Shown here: positions 36,403 to 44,802 of the stretch, piece by piece
Numbering within the stretch: the stretch's first letter is position 1
Layout of the letters: each line of letters opens with the position of its first letter
NCBI RefSeq assembly: GCF_041595635.1
Contig: NZ_JBFHJW010000001.1
Location: forward strand, 62,001 to 126,000
DNA length: 64,000 nt
Reading direction: 5' to 3'
Origin: Labilibaculum sp041595635
GTDB taxonomy: Bacteria; Bacteroidota; Bacteroidia; Bacteroidales; Marinifilaceae
Notes under the pieces: generated by a model
The model's database searches: none
What the model was told of the DNA's origin: nothing
The model's input: the letters and a program-made list of their open reading frames with translations, nothing else
Program-made: the position numbers and the translations under genes

Positions 36403-39400
36403 TTAGTTATAAAGCCAAATTTTTAACATTGAAAACAATTTATTTTCATCAATTGGTTTGGCCAAATAATCATTAGCTCCCGATGCAATTGCCTTTTCGC
36501 AATCACCTTTCATTGCCTTAGCTGTAAGGCAAATTATTGGAATTTCTTTTATTTTGGGTGTTTCTCGTATAAGAGTCATCGCTTCATATCCATTCATTTC
36601 TGGCATCATGATATCCATTAATACCAAATCTACATTGGGGTTTTCATTTAAAACATCAAGGGCAATTTTACCATTTTCAGCTTCTAAAACGTCAATTTCT
36701 TTGTCTTCTAGAATTTTTCCCAGAGCAAAAATATTTCGGATCTCATCATCAACTACAAGAATCTTTTTTCCCTTAAAAATGGAATCGTCAATTTCTGTTG
36801 CGCTTACTTTCGGACTCTCAGGAATTTTTGTAGCAACTTGATGCAGGAATAGTGTTACTTCATCCATCAATCTTTCATCAGATTTTAATCCTTTAAGAAT
36901 AATTGAATTAGTGAATTTGCTTAGCTCTCGATGCTCATTGCTATCTAGATCTTTACCTGTGTAAATTATTGTATTTGGAATTTTTATATTCTCCTCGGTG
37001 AGTTTGTCCAATAATTCATGTCCAGTTATATCTGGCAAGCCTAAATCTAGCACGATACAATTGTAATTGTTTTTCTTAATTAATTGAATAGCATTATGAC
37101 CATTCGTAACCTGTTCTATGATTGCATTTGTTGGTTTTAATAGATTTGTGAGGATTTTTTGAGTTACAGGATCATCTTCAATAATTAATATTTTTTTATA
37201 ATCAGAAAGGAGATCTTTTTGAATTTGTTTAATGGCAGTATTAAAATCTGTAGTATTAACAGTTGGTAATTCTCCTACTTCAACGTCACCTAATCCTTCA
37301 ATAGGATTAACAACATGTATGGGTAGTTTAGATGCTAAAGAATGAGATTTTAATAGCTTCAATTCACTTTCACCATTTTTCGATAATAATGCTAAAGCGA
37401 TAATAATTGCGGAAGCTTGGTGGTTTTCAATGAGTGCAATTGCATCTTTAGTATTTGATGCTGCAAGGGCATTGAATTGATTATCACGAATTTGAGAATG
37501 AAGTTGGTTTGCTTCTTTTTTATCTGGATGAATGATTACTACTGTTGGTTTAGTTTGCGGTATGTCTCTATCATCATTTATGAACTTTGGCGAAATGGCA
37601 GGTTTTTCATCCATGTTTTCATTTTTGCCAATTTCGGTTTTTGGTTCGGACTTAGTGCTTCCTTCCTGTAAAACAGGAAGAAACAATGTGAAAGTAGATC
37701 CGTTATTTGCTTCACTTTCCAGATGAATCTCACCACCAAGTAGTCTAGCTAATTCTTTTGAGATCGATAAGCCTAAGCCAGTTCCTCCATATTTTCTTGT
37801 TGTACTTCCATCAGCTTGTTGGAATGCTTCAAAAATTGCTTCCTTTTTTTCATCTGGAATACCAACTCCTGTATCTGTAACCATAAAGGCGCATACTTCA
37901 GCTCCTTTTAAATCTTCTCTTTGCAAGTTTTCTTTATTGGTAAGCATTTTCATACTTACGGTAATTGATCCTTGCGATGTAAATTTAAACGCATTGGATA
38001 AAAGATTTTTTAGAATTTGAGATATTCTTAGTTGGTCTGTCTCAATTGTTTTGGGAAAATTGGGTGCAATTTCAACTTTGAAGTCTAATTTTTTCTTTTC
38101 TGCCTGATGTTTAAAGTTGATGAGAATGTTGTTAGCTATGTTTTCGATGTGAATGTTTTCGAATTCAACAGCCATCTTGCCAGCTTCAATTTTAGATAGA
38201 TCTAAAATTTCATTAATTAGTTGCAAGAGATCTTCACCACTTTTATTGATAATCTCTACCGACTCTATATCATCTGGAGTTAGGTTTCCTTTCTTGTTCT
38301 TGGCAAGTAAACCTGATAGAATTAGTAAACTATTAAGAGGAGTTCTCAATTCATGAGACATATTCGCCAGAAAATCGGATTTGTATTGGCTGGTTTGTTC
38401 TAATTCTCGAGCTTTTGTTTCTAGTTTATCATGTGTTTGAGATAAGTTAAGATTTTTATTTTGAATTTCTTCCTTCTGAATTTCAAGTTGATTTGTTCTT
38501 TCCTCTAATTCTTCATTGGCTACTCGTAATTCTTCTTGTTGCACCTGAAGTTTCGATTCATTATCGATCAGAGTTTTTGTTTGTTCAGCTAGCTCTGCAT
38601 TTGCAATACGTAATTCTTCTTGCTGAACCTGTAATTCATTTGTCTGCTCTTGTGTTTTAGTGAGTAGCGTTTCCAATTGCGTACGTGCCAAAGTGGAGGA
38701 GATTTTTACTGCCATACTTTCACGAATAGCTTCAATAAAACTAATTTCAGTTTCATTTAGAGTGTTGATTGTTGCTAATTCCATTACGCCACGAATTTTG
38801 TGGTTGTAAATGAGTGGAATGAGCATGATGTTTTTGGGTTTCATTTTTCCAGACGCCGAAAAAATTGTAAAATAATCGGTAGGAACATCTGTAAAATGGT
38901 TAATGTTTTTTGTTTTTGCTGCTTGTCCAACTAGTCCATAGCCTATGGGAATATGTCTTGATTCTTCACTAGTTGGCATTCCTATTGATGCTGAAAGCTC
39001 TAATATCTCGCTATCTTTATGGTAAATGTAAATAGCGCCAAGTTGAACATTTAATAATTCATTAATGAAGATAAGTGACTTATTGGTTACATTTTCTAAG
39101 TTTTGATCTCCTTGAAGTATTGTATTTAATTTATTTATGCTAGATCTGAACCATAAAGTATCATCATTTTTTGCCTTTGAATCTTTAAGAGTTTCAATCA
39201 TCTTATTTATTGAAATTGATAGCTCATCATCCTTTGATTTTAGGACTAGATTAGTGCTCAAGTCTCCTTTGGCAATTTTGCTAGTGTGATCTACAACGTT
39301 TTGGAAATCATGTTGTATGGTATTGAAGGATCGAGCTAAATTTCCTATTTCATCTTTTGAATCAATGTTTAATGGAGCGTGGTAGTTTCCTAAAGCTATT

Positions 39401-40143
39401 AATTTAAAGTTCTCTACAATTTGATTAACAGGTATGGATATTGATTTGTAGATATATCTGGACAGAATTAATATCGAAAGGGTAAGAATAAAGGCTATGC
39501 CCAGAATTATATAGATTAAAGCTGAGTTGATTTTGTGCGATAAATTGTTTACTTCATTACTTATGTTAGAATAATGTTGTTGGATGATGTTCAACTTATC
39601 TTGAATAATATCAATGTCAATATTTTCTCCATTACTAAGGAGTTCCTCTTCAATATCATCAATAACAGTAAATGCTTTACGTACATTTACTCTCGCACCA
39701 CTTAGGTTTTTGCTACGAAATCGATTAAGAAGTTTTAGCCTGCTTACCATTAGTTTAGCATTGTTAATATCATTATTGTAGGCCTCAGGCGCTCCATTGT
39801 ATAGGTAGGTTGCTATTTCTGCTGTGCTTTTTGTTTCGTAATCTTTTTCAAGTTTTAACATATCCTCAATTAAACAATTCGCTTTGTTTAGGTGAGCAGC
39901 TGATTTTTTTAGGTAAACAGAGTCTTTTGTAATTTTAAATTGATATAAATTTTCTACTGAATTCTGAAGGAGTGTTTGATGCACTCGAACCCCATTAATC
40001 ATGACATTTAAAGTGCGACTTGTGTTAAAAAAATAGCTAGACGTTAAGCTTAAAAATAGGATACTAAGCAGTGTGATAATTGTTAGTAGGAATAATTTTG
40101 TTTTGATTTTCCAATCCTTAAATTTTTCAAATTGTATTTTCAT
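36403..40143 (-). CDS. Membrane HAMP-GAF hybrid histidine kinase with three receivers
   Basis: 1246 residues. Order: TM1 (about 17-38), a helical periplasmic sensor (40-205), TM2 (207-230), HAMP (231-325), GAF (350-485), a long coiled coil (490-590) with two copies of QVQQEELRxAN, HisKA with His597 in FLANMSHELRTP, HATPase (to about 825), a degenerate receiver (about 865-985), receiver 2 (about 990-1110; IVLDLGLPDITG) and receiver 3 (about 1125-1246; Asp1177 in LVLMDIMMPEMNG). The first receiver has lost its phosphoacceptor (IIIALAL). It is first in an operon with another hybrid kinase, CheR and CheB. The coiled coil may be the methylation target. The signal sensed is unknown. Confidence 0.94.
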   Translation of the reverse strand: MKIQFEKFKDWKIKTKLFLLTIITLLSILFLSLTSSYFFNTSRTLNVMINGVRVHQTLLQNSVENLYQFKITKDSVYLKKSAAHLNKANCLIEDMLKLEKDYETKSTAEIATYLYNGAPEAYNNDINNAKLMVSRLKLLNRFRSKNLSGARVNVRKAFTVIDDIEEELLSNGENIDIDIIQDKLNIIQQHYSNISNEVNNLSHKINSALIYIILGIAFILTLSILILSRYIYKSISIPVNQIVENFKLIALGNYHAPLNIDSKDEIGNLARSFNTIQHDFQNVVDHTSKIAKGDLSTNLVLKSKDDELSISINKMIETLKDSKAKNDDTLWFRSSINKLNTILQGDQNLENVTNKSLIFINELLNVQLGAIYIYHKDSEILELSASIGMPTSEESRHIPIGYGLVGQAAKTKNINHFTDVPTDYFTIFSASGKMKPKNIMLIPLIYNHKIRGVMELATINTLNETEISFIEAIRESMAVKISSTLARTQLETLLTKTQEQTNELQVQQEELRIANAELAEQTKTLIDNESKLQVQQEELRVANEELEERTNQLEIQKEEIQNKNLNLSQTHDKLETKARELEQTSQYKSDFLANMSHELRTPLNSLLILSGLLAKNKKGNLTPDDIESVEIINKSGEDLLQLINEILDLSKIEAGKMAVEFENIHIENIANNILINFKHQAEKKKLDFKVEIAPNFPKTIETDQLRISQILKNLLSNAFKFTSQGSITVSMKMLTNKENLQREDLKGAEVCAFMVTDTGVGIPDEKKEAIFEAFQQADGSTTRKYGGTGLGLSISKELARLLGGEIHLESEANNGSTFTLFLPVLQEGSTKSEPKTEIGKNENMDEKPAISPKFINDDRDIPQTKPTVVIIHPDKKEANQLHSQIRDNQFNALAASNTKDAIALIENHQASAIIIALALLSKNGESELKLLKSHSLASKLPIHVVNPIEGLGDVEVGELPTVNTTDFNTAIKQIQKDLLSDYKKILIIEDDPVTQKILTNLLKPTNAIIEQVTNGHNAIQLIKKNNYNCIVLDLGLPDITGHELLDKLTEENIKIPNTIIYTGKDLDSNEHRELSKFTNSIILKGLKSDERLMDEVTLFLHQVATKIPESPKVSATEIDDSIFKGKKILVVDDEIRNIFALGKILEDKEIDVLEAENGKIALDVLNENPNVDLVLMDIMMPEMNGYEAMTLIRETPKIKEIPIICLTAKAMKGDCEKAIASGANDYLAKPIDENKLFSMLKIWLYN

Positions 40144-40445
40144 AGTATTATTGAAGTCTATAGAATCTATTTTGTCTGGTGAAGTTCATTCTTTAATGAT
40201 ATTCGTTAATGTACGCAATTACCTGTGAATGGTTGCTAAAGTAATGCGAATGTTCAAAATTTTAAGATTAAAATCTGTCTAATTGAATTTTTCTTGATTT
40301 CAAATGACTTTAATTCAGTCTTATCTACTTAAGATTTGATATTTATTATGGAAATAAATAGGAATAAATATTATTTGTTCTATCAGGATTTATATCTTGG
40401 TAGTCATGATTTTGTAGAGTAATAATTAAACTTAAATTTTGTGAT
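40144..40445. promoter_or_regulatory. 302-base divergent region between hybrid kinase and lipoprotein genes
   Basis: Very AT-rich, no gene supported. It must hold promoters in both directions, but no exact TAnnTTTG box or palindrome stood out. Confidence 0.4.
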
Positions 40446-40982
40446 ATGAAATACATAAGTGTTTTTTTTATTTGTGTTTTTTGTGTGTCGTGTAATTTGG
40501 TACAAAAACAGAATAAAGAAAAGGATCTGGGAACTGCGAAAGGGAATCAAATTCATGAGAAAGTGATTTCTATCGATGAGATAATGGAAAATGCTGATAA
40601 AATACTTGGAAAAGAGTTTTGTTTTAATGGGTTGGTAAATCACATCTGTGCTCATTCGGGGAAACGCTGCATATTGAAAAATGCAAATGGTACTTTATCG
40701 ATACGAGTGGAGGCCACGGGAGAATTGAAGGGTTTTGATAAGGAATTGGTTGGACACGATATTATGGTGACAGGTATTCTTCGGGAAAAACGACTGGATC
40801 AAGTAGCTATTGCCAAACAGGAAAGCGAAGTAAAAGCAAAACATGCCATGGAAGAAAATGGGGAGAATTGTTCTTCTGAAATGGCGAATATAAAAGAAAT
40901 GCGTGATTGGATGAGGGAAAAAAATAAGGATTATTACGCAATATACTATGTTGATGGAAAAAGTTATGAGGTTTTGGAATAG
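40446..40982 (+). CDS. Cys/His-containing probable lipoprotein with OB-like core
   Basis: 178 residues. The N terminus has a short hydrophobic signal ending in VSC (Cys16), a loose lipobox. The core GKEFCFNGLVNHICAHSGKRC, then the strands ILKNANGTLSIRV, GHDIMVTGILREKRLD look like an OB-type barrel with three Cys and two His clustered in one loop, which could bind a metal or form a disulfide. I do not recognise a named family. The stop overlaps the start region of a PepSY-type membrane protein, so the two are co-transcribed and probably cooperate in the cell envelope. Metal- or heme-related function is only an inference. Confidence 0.7.
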   Translation: MKYISVFFICVFCVSCNLVQKQNKEKDLGTAKGNQIHEKVISIDEIMENADKILGKEFCFNGLVNHICAHSGKRCILKNANGTLSIRVEATGELKGFDKELVGHDIMVTGILREKRLDQVAIAKQESEVKAKHAMEENGENCSSEMANIKEMRDWMREKNKDYYAIYYVDGKSYEVLE

Positions 40983-41511
40983 TGTAGGATTTAGAAAATG
41001 GCTTCGCTTTATACATCGCGATTTGGGCTATCTTTTTGTTGGAATTACTATTATTTATGCTCTGTCGGGAATTATTTTAAATCATAAAAAAAATGGGAAA
41101 GATCCTGCCTATCATACTAACTACAACAACATTCAGTTGAAACCGGGTTTAACCCCAAATCAGTTGCAAGTATATTGGAGTCAGCATCTAAATGCCTATC
41201 CTTTAAATAGAATTCTTCCGGAAGGAGATAAGTATAGTGTGTACTTAAAAGGAGGGTTGGGAAATTACGATCCCCAAAAGGGAACTCTAACTTTCGAAAT
41301 GTACGAAAAAATTGAATGGATCTATTTTATCAATAAACTACATTACAATAGTCGAAAAGGTTGGACAATAATGGCTGATATTTTTGCCATTGCGATGATT
41401 GTTTTTGCCCTGTCGGGAATGTTTATTGTTCCTGGGAAAAATGGAATAAAAGGGCGAGGGAAATGGTTAGTTTTGTTGGGAATTATCATTCCATTTCTCT
41501 TTTTCTTATAA
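40966..41511 (+). CDS. PepSY-associated transmembrane protein
   Basis: About 181 residues with three to four transmembrane segments. Seen: RKWLRFIHRDLGYLFVG, a first helix continuing ALSGIILNHKKNGK, a periplasmic PepSY-like domain, INKLHYNSRKGW, then ALSGMFIVPG and a last helix. Conserved His residues next to membrane helices recall PepSY_TM proteins linked to iron or siderophore reduction. The ATG at 40966 (MRFWNSVGF) is chosen; 40948 and 40954 are also possible. It overlaps the end of the Cys-containing lipoprotein gene by 17 bases. Confidence 0.75.
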   Translation: MRFWNSVGFRKWLRFIHRDLGYLFVGITIIYALSGIILNHKKNGKDPAYHTNYNNIQLKPGLTPNQLQVYWSQHLNAYPLNRILPEGDKYSVYLKGGLGNYDPQKGTLTFEMYEKIEWIYFINKLHYNSRKGWTIMADIFAIAMIVFALSGMFIVPGKNGIKGRGKWLVLLGIIIPFLFFL

Positions 41512-41673
41512 AAGTAGTTAGCCTGAATAATTGTTTGTGGTGATGGTGGTTGTATTCCAATATATTCATCTGTAATTAGTAAGATTAATGGATTCAATGT
41601 GATCTTTATAAAACCTCTTTTTGCGAATCAATTAATTCTTGTAAATTGCCAAACCTAATTATAATACGATACA

Positions 41674-42717
41674 ATGAATAAAATACTTTTAACATTAGTT
41701 TTGTTGGTTTTCCAAACGAGTTTGATGAGCCAGAACAAGGGATTAAGAAAATTATTTTCGAAGGGGAAATACGATCAAGCAATTGAACTTGGGCAAACAA
41801 TGCTTTCAGAAAATCCATCAGATGCGGAATTAAATTCAATTCTAGGTCGTTCTTACACCAATTCCAAACAATTTCAGAAAGCAATTCCTTATTTAGAGAA
41901 TTCCATTGCATCGGAATCGGCAACTAATGAAATTAAAGCAATAAGTAATGCTTATCTGGCAAAATGTTATTTTGTAAGTGGCGAAGAACAAAGAGCTGTA
42001 ACTCTACTTCAGAAAATAAAGAACGAAAGAGTATCTAAAGAGGCTAGTAATTATGCTCAGAGATATTTGTCCTTATTTCAGAAAGGAATATACTATAAGG
42101 CTTGGGAGCAGATTGAATCAGAGAATATTAGATTTCACTTCCAGGATAAAAATACTCTGAAAAATCCAGATGAATATATGTCTAATATGGAACGTAATTA
42201 TGTTCGTATTGTAGATTGGATGGGGGTAAAACCTGGTAAAAAAGTGGATTTATTTGTTTGGACAGATATCGATGAAGCCTATCGCAAATTTTCTCGATCT
42301 TTACCATTTTCTAATTCTGAGCTTTGTACGGTGAATGTATTGGTTGGAGAACCAAGAGAATATGAATTGGTGCACATGCTTTGTAAACTGGCCCTGCAAC
42401 CTAAGTATAAAACGATGCTTATTTCGGAAGGTTTGGGGATGTACTTCAATCAAATGGAAGAAAGTTCTATGCTCAAAGCAAGAAGTATAGTGCCAAAAGA
42501 TAAGTTTTCTCTGCTTGAGTTATGGGAGAAACCAACCGAATACGAAAGAAATTTAAGTTATCCGATAGGAGCAGCTTTTATTGAATTTCTCATTAATAAA
42601 GGCGGTAAGAATAAATTGCAAGAATTTTTAAAAGATCAAAGCAGTAAGCATGCCGAGGAAGTTTATCCAGAATTTAATAAATGGGTAAAAACTTTTGAGG
42701 GGATGTTGATGCAATAA
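41674..42717 (+). CDS. Exported TPR protein with degenerate zincin (peptidase MA-like) domain
   Basis: 347 residues. A signal peptide (to SLMSQ) is followed by two to three TPR-like helical repeats (about 22-135; GKYDQAIELGQTML, KQFQKAIPYLENSI) and a C-terminal region resembling MA-clan peptidases: YELVHMLCK where HExxH is expected, and 20 residues later SEGLGMYF, the usual SEGLAxYF segment. The first zinc-binding His is Tyr, so it is probably not an active protease. Likely periplasmic scaffold or pseudo-enzyme. Single gene, followed by a strong terminator. Confidence 0.7.
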   Translation: MNKILLTLVLLVFQTSLMSQNKGLRKLFSKGKYDQAIELGQTMLSENPSDAELNSILGRSYTNSKQFQKAIPYLENSIASESATNEIKAISNAYLAKCYFVSGEEQRAVTLLQKIKNERVSKEASNYAQRYLSLFQKGIYYKAWEQIESENIRFHFQDKNTLKNPDEYMSNMERNYVRIVDWMGVKPGKKVDLFVWTDIDEAYRKFSRSLPFSNSELCTVNVLVGEPREYELVHMLCKLALQPKYKTMLISEGLGMYFNQMEESSMLKARSIVPKDKFSLLELWEKPTEYERNLSYPIGAAFIEFLINKGGKNKLQEFLKDQSSKHAEEVYPEFNKWVKTFEGMLMQ

Positions 42718-42792
42718 ATTAATATGCCCAATCGGAATGCCCTCTTTGGAGTTAGATTTCTTTGCTTCGATCTTATTTACCAAAAACCTCTT

Positions 42793-42837
42793 AAAAATAC
42801 CCTCCCAATTGCATTGCAATTGGGAGGGTATTTTTTT
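42793..42837 (+). terminator. Strong intrinsic terminator after the TPR gene
   Basis: A perfect 21-base inverted repeat (42793-42813 with 42815-42835), centre CATTG, ending in a T run. It is symmetric enough to act in either direction. Confidence 0.92.
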
Positions 42838-43004
42838 AGCGATGAGGGGTTTTGTGTTAATATTACTTCTTTGAAAGTTGCATTTTTGCTGTTTTATCTT
42901 CGAATATTAGTTGATAAATTGGACCTTACAGTTCATTAAATAAGGACGTATTCTGATTTGTGAAAAAAAATTTACTAGAGTGTTTCATGGAATCAAATTT
43001 TAGC

Positions 43005-43012
43005 TATATTTG
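43005..43012 (+). promoter_or_regulatory. Putative -7 promoter element of the efflux regulator gene
   Basis: TATATTTG matches TAnnTTTG exactly and lies 27 bases before the ATG at 43040. A TTTC about 18 bases upstream is a weak -33 candidate. Confidence 0.5.
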
Positions 43013-43039
43013 TACCCGTAAAACTATTTCGGTTCAGTT

Positions 43040-43618
43040 ATGGCAAAAGTAGATAAAATTGAAGTTCAGAAAAAGGTAACAAAAGTTGCCATGGAAATGA
43101 TTCTGCAATTTGGTTTGAGAGGATTAAATATGCTTGAATTGGCACGTGCATCGGGCTTGGCGAAAGCTACATTGTACAAAATTATCGGCACGAAGGAAGA
43201 TCTGGTGAGAGAAATCGCTTTCCAGATATTTCATAAGAATATTATTAAAATATTGGAACCTTTTAAATTAACTGATGATCCACTACAAGCTACTCAGCAG
43301 TTTGTTGATAATTATCTTAGTTATGGTCTTGTAGGTCAGCGGATATTGATACAACAGATCTATAAAGAATATCCACTTATAGAGAAGGGTATTGAAGAAA
43401 AATATAAATACGAAATCAGTAATTTACATAAAAAATATGTCGACTGGCAAGATAGAGGACTGATTCGTCAGGATATTAATGTTGAGTATTGCATTGATGC
43501 TTTGCAAAATTTAAATGATATTTATTTGACTTACCAATATTCCGACGAGGAAACTATCGATAGATTGCGCACCATAATTCGGTGTGTGTTTTCGGGAATG
43601 GGAATTCCAGTTAAATAG
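43040..43618 (+). CDS. TetR/AcrR family regulator of the RND efflux operon
   Basis: 192-residue repressor: N-terminal TetR helix-turn-helix (about 10-55; LNMLELARASGLAKATLYKIIGTKEDL) followed by a helical ligand-binding domain with no recognisable signature. It sits directly before the three efflux genes on the same strand (104-base gap), the classical arrangement for a local repressor that is released by a pump substrate. Start ATG at 43040. A TAGATTTG sequence right after its stop (43619-43626) could be the promoter of the efflux genes. Confidence 0.9.
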   Translation: MAKVDKIEVQKKVTKVAMEMILQFGLRGLNMLELARASGLAKATLYKIIGTKEDLVREIAFQIFHKNIIKILEPFKLTDDPLQATQQFVDNYLSYGLVGQRILIQQIYKEYPLIEKGIEEKYKYEISNLHKKYVDWQDRGLIRQDINVEYCIDALQNLNDIYLTYQYSDEETIDRLRTIIRCVFSGMGIPVK

Positions 43619-43722
43619 TAGATTTGTAAATTGAGAATTCATTTCAAGAGTTCAGTGATGGATTAAGCTCTTTTTAAGTATAGAGTGAATCAAATGACCT
43701 ATTGTCGTTCAAAAGAAGTAAA

Positions 43723-44802
43723 ATGAAAATGATGAGATTAGTGAAAATTGTAATTCTTACTGCCTTTTTGGGAGTAGGGATTTTTGCATGTAAAGAGAAA
43801 GAGGCAAGCAAAACGGAAGTTATTCAGCCTGTTAAGGTTTTTAAAATTGGTAAAAATGCAAATGGTTCTTCGGTAAAGGTATTTACTGGCTTGGTAAAAG
43901 AATCAAGAGAAGTGAAAATTGCATTTCAGATTTCGGGTCCATTGGTAAGTTTAAATGTGGATCAGGGGCGATTTGTGAACAAAGGAGAATTAATAGCAGC
44001 TGTAAATGAACGCGATTATTTAGTTCAGTTGGAAGCTGCAAAGGCACAGTTCGATAATGCAAAATTGCAAGCAGAAAGATATACCGCATTGTACGAGAAG
44101 AAAAGCACATCAAAAAGTGTATATGATCAAATTCAGGCAGCATTTAAATTGGCAAAAGCGCAAAAAGAAGCTGCAGAGAATGCATTAAATGACACTAAAA
44201 TTTATGCACCGTTTTCGGGTTATGTACAAGCTTTATATGTTGAGAATTATGAAAAAATTGGAGCCGGACAACCTATCGTTTCACTATTGGATTTACATAA
44301 TTTGGAAGTTGGAGTAGCTTTAAGTGAAAATGATTTTCTACAAAATAAACTATTTACTGATTTTACAGCCAAATTTGAAAATTTTCCCAATGAAGAGTTC
44401 AATTTGAAATTAATTGAGATTGAGAAAAAGCCAAATGGCGATAATTTTTTTAAAATGAGATTGAAAGTGGATACTCGAGATAAACAAATTGTCCCAGGAA
44501 TGGTAGCAAGCGTCACAACAAAGCTAAAATCGACCAGTACTACAGACTGCAAAGTTCCGGTAGAGTCTGTTTTTAGTAAGGAAGGAAAGTCATATGTGTG
44601 GGTTTACAACGAAAATAAAAATTGTGTAGAAAGTAGGGAAGTGCAAATGGGAGGTTTCGATTCTAAGGGAATGATTAATATTTCTAATGGAGTTTCAATT
44701 GGTGACTTAATTGTTTCAGCAGGAGTTAATAATCTTCGAGAAGGACAAAAAGTAAAGCAATTGCATACTAAGTCGAACTCTAATATCGGAGGTCAGTTAT
44801 GA
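43723..44802 (+). CDS. RND efflux periplasmic adaptor (membrane fusion protein)
   Basis: 359 residues from the ATG at 43723; the TTG seven codons earlier is rejected. A signal with the lipobox IFAC (Cys23) makes it an inner-membrane lipoprotein. It has the HlyD/AcrA order: beta-barrel, lipoyl half (SGPLVSLNVDQGRFVNKGELIAAV), an alpha-helical hairpin (about 95-150), second lipoyl half (IYAPFSGYVQAL), then barrel and membrane-proximal domains. It links the RND pump to the outer-membrane channel. Its stop overlaps the pump start (ATGA). Substrate unknown. Confidence 0.93.
   Translation: MKMMRLVKIVILTAFLGVGIFACKEKEASKTEVIQPVKVFKIGKNANGSSVKVFTGLVKESREVKIAFQISGPLVSLNVDQGRFVNKGELIAAVNERDYLVQLEAAKAQFDNAKLQAERYTALYEKKSTSKSVYDQIQAAFKLAKAQKEAAENALNDTKIYAPFSGYVQALYVENYEKIGAGQPIVSLLDLHNLEVGVALSENDFLQNKLFTDFTAKFENFPNEEFNLKLIEIEKKPNGDNFFKMRLKVDTRDKQIVPGMVASVTTKLKSTSTTDCKVPVESVFSKEGKSYVWVYNENKNCVESREVQMGGFDSKGMINISNGVSIGDLIVSAGVNNLREGQKVKQLHTKSNSNIGGQL

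Larger units (their letters stand above)
42718..43039. other. 322-base intergenic region before the efflux regulator
   Basis: Holds the terminator of the TPR gene at 42793 and the promoter box of the TetR gene at 43005. A short frame at 42724-42939 runs through the terminator hairpin and is not credible. Confidence 0.6.

Noticed and set aside
42724..42939. 71-codon frame after the TPR gene
   Set aside because: Contains the 21-bp terminator palindrome and has no coding character.
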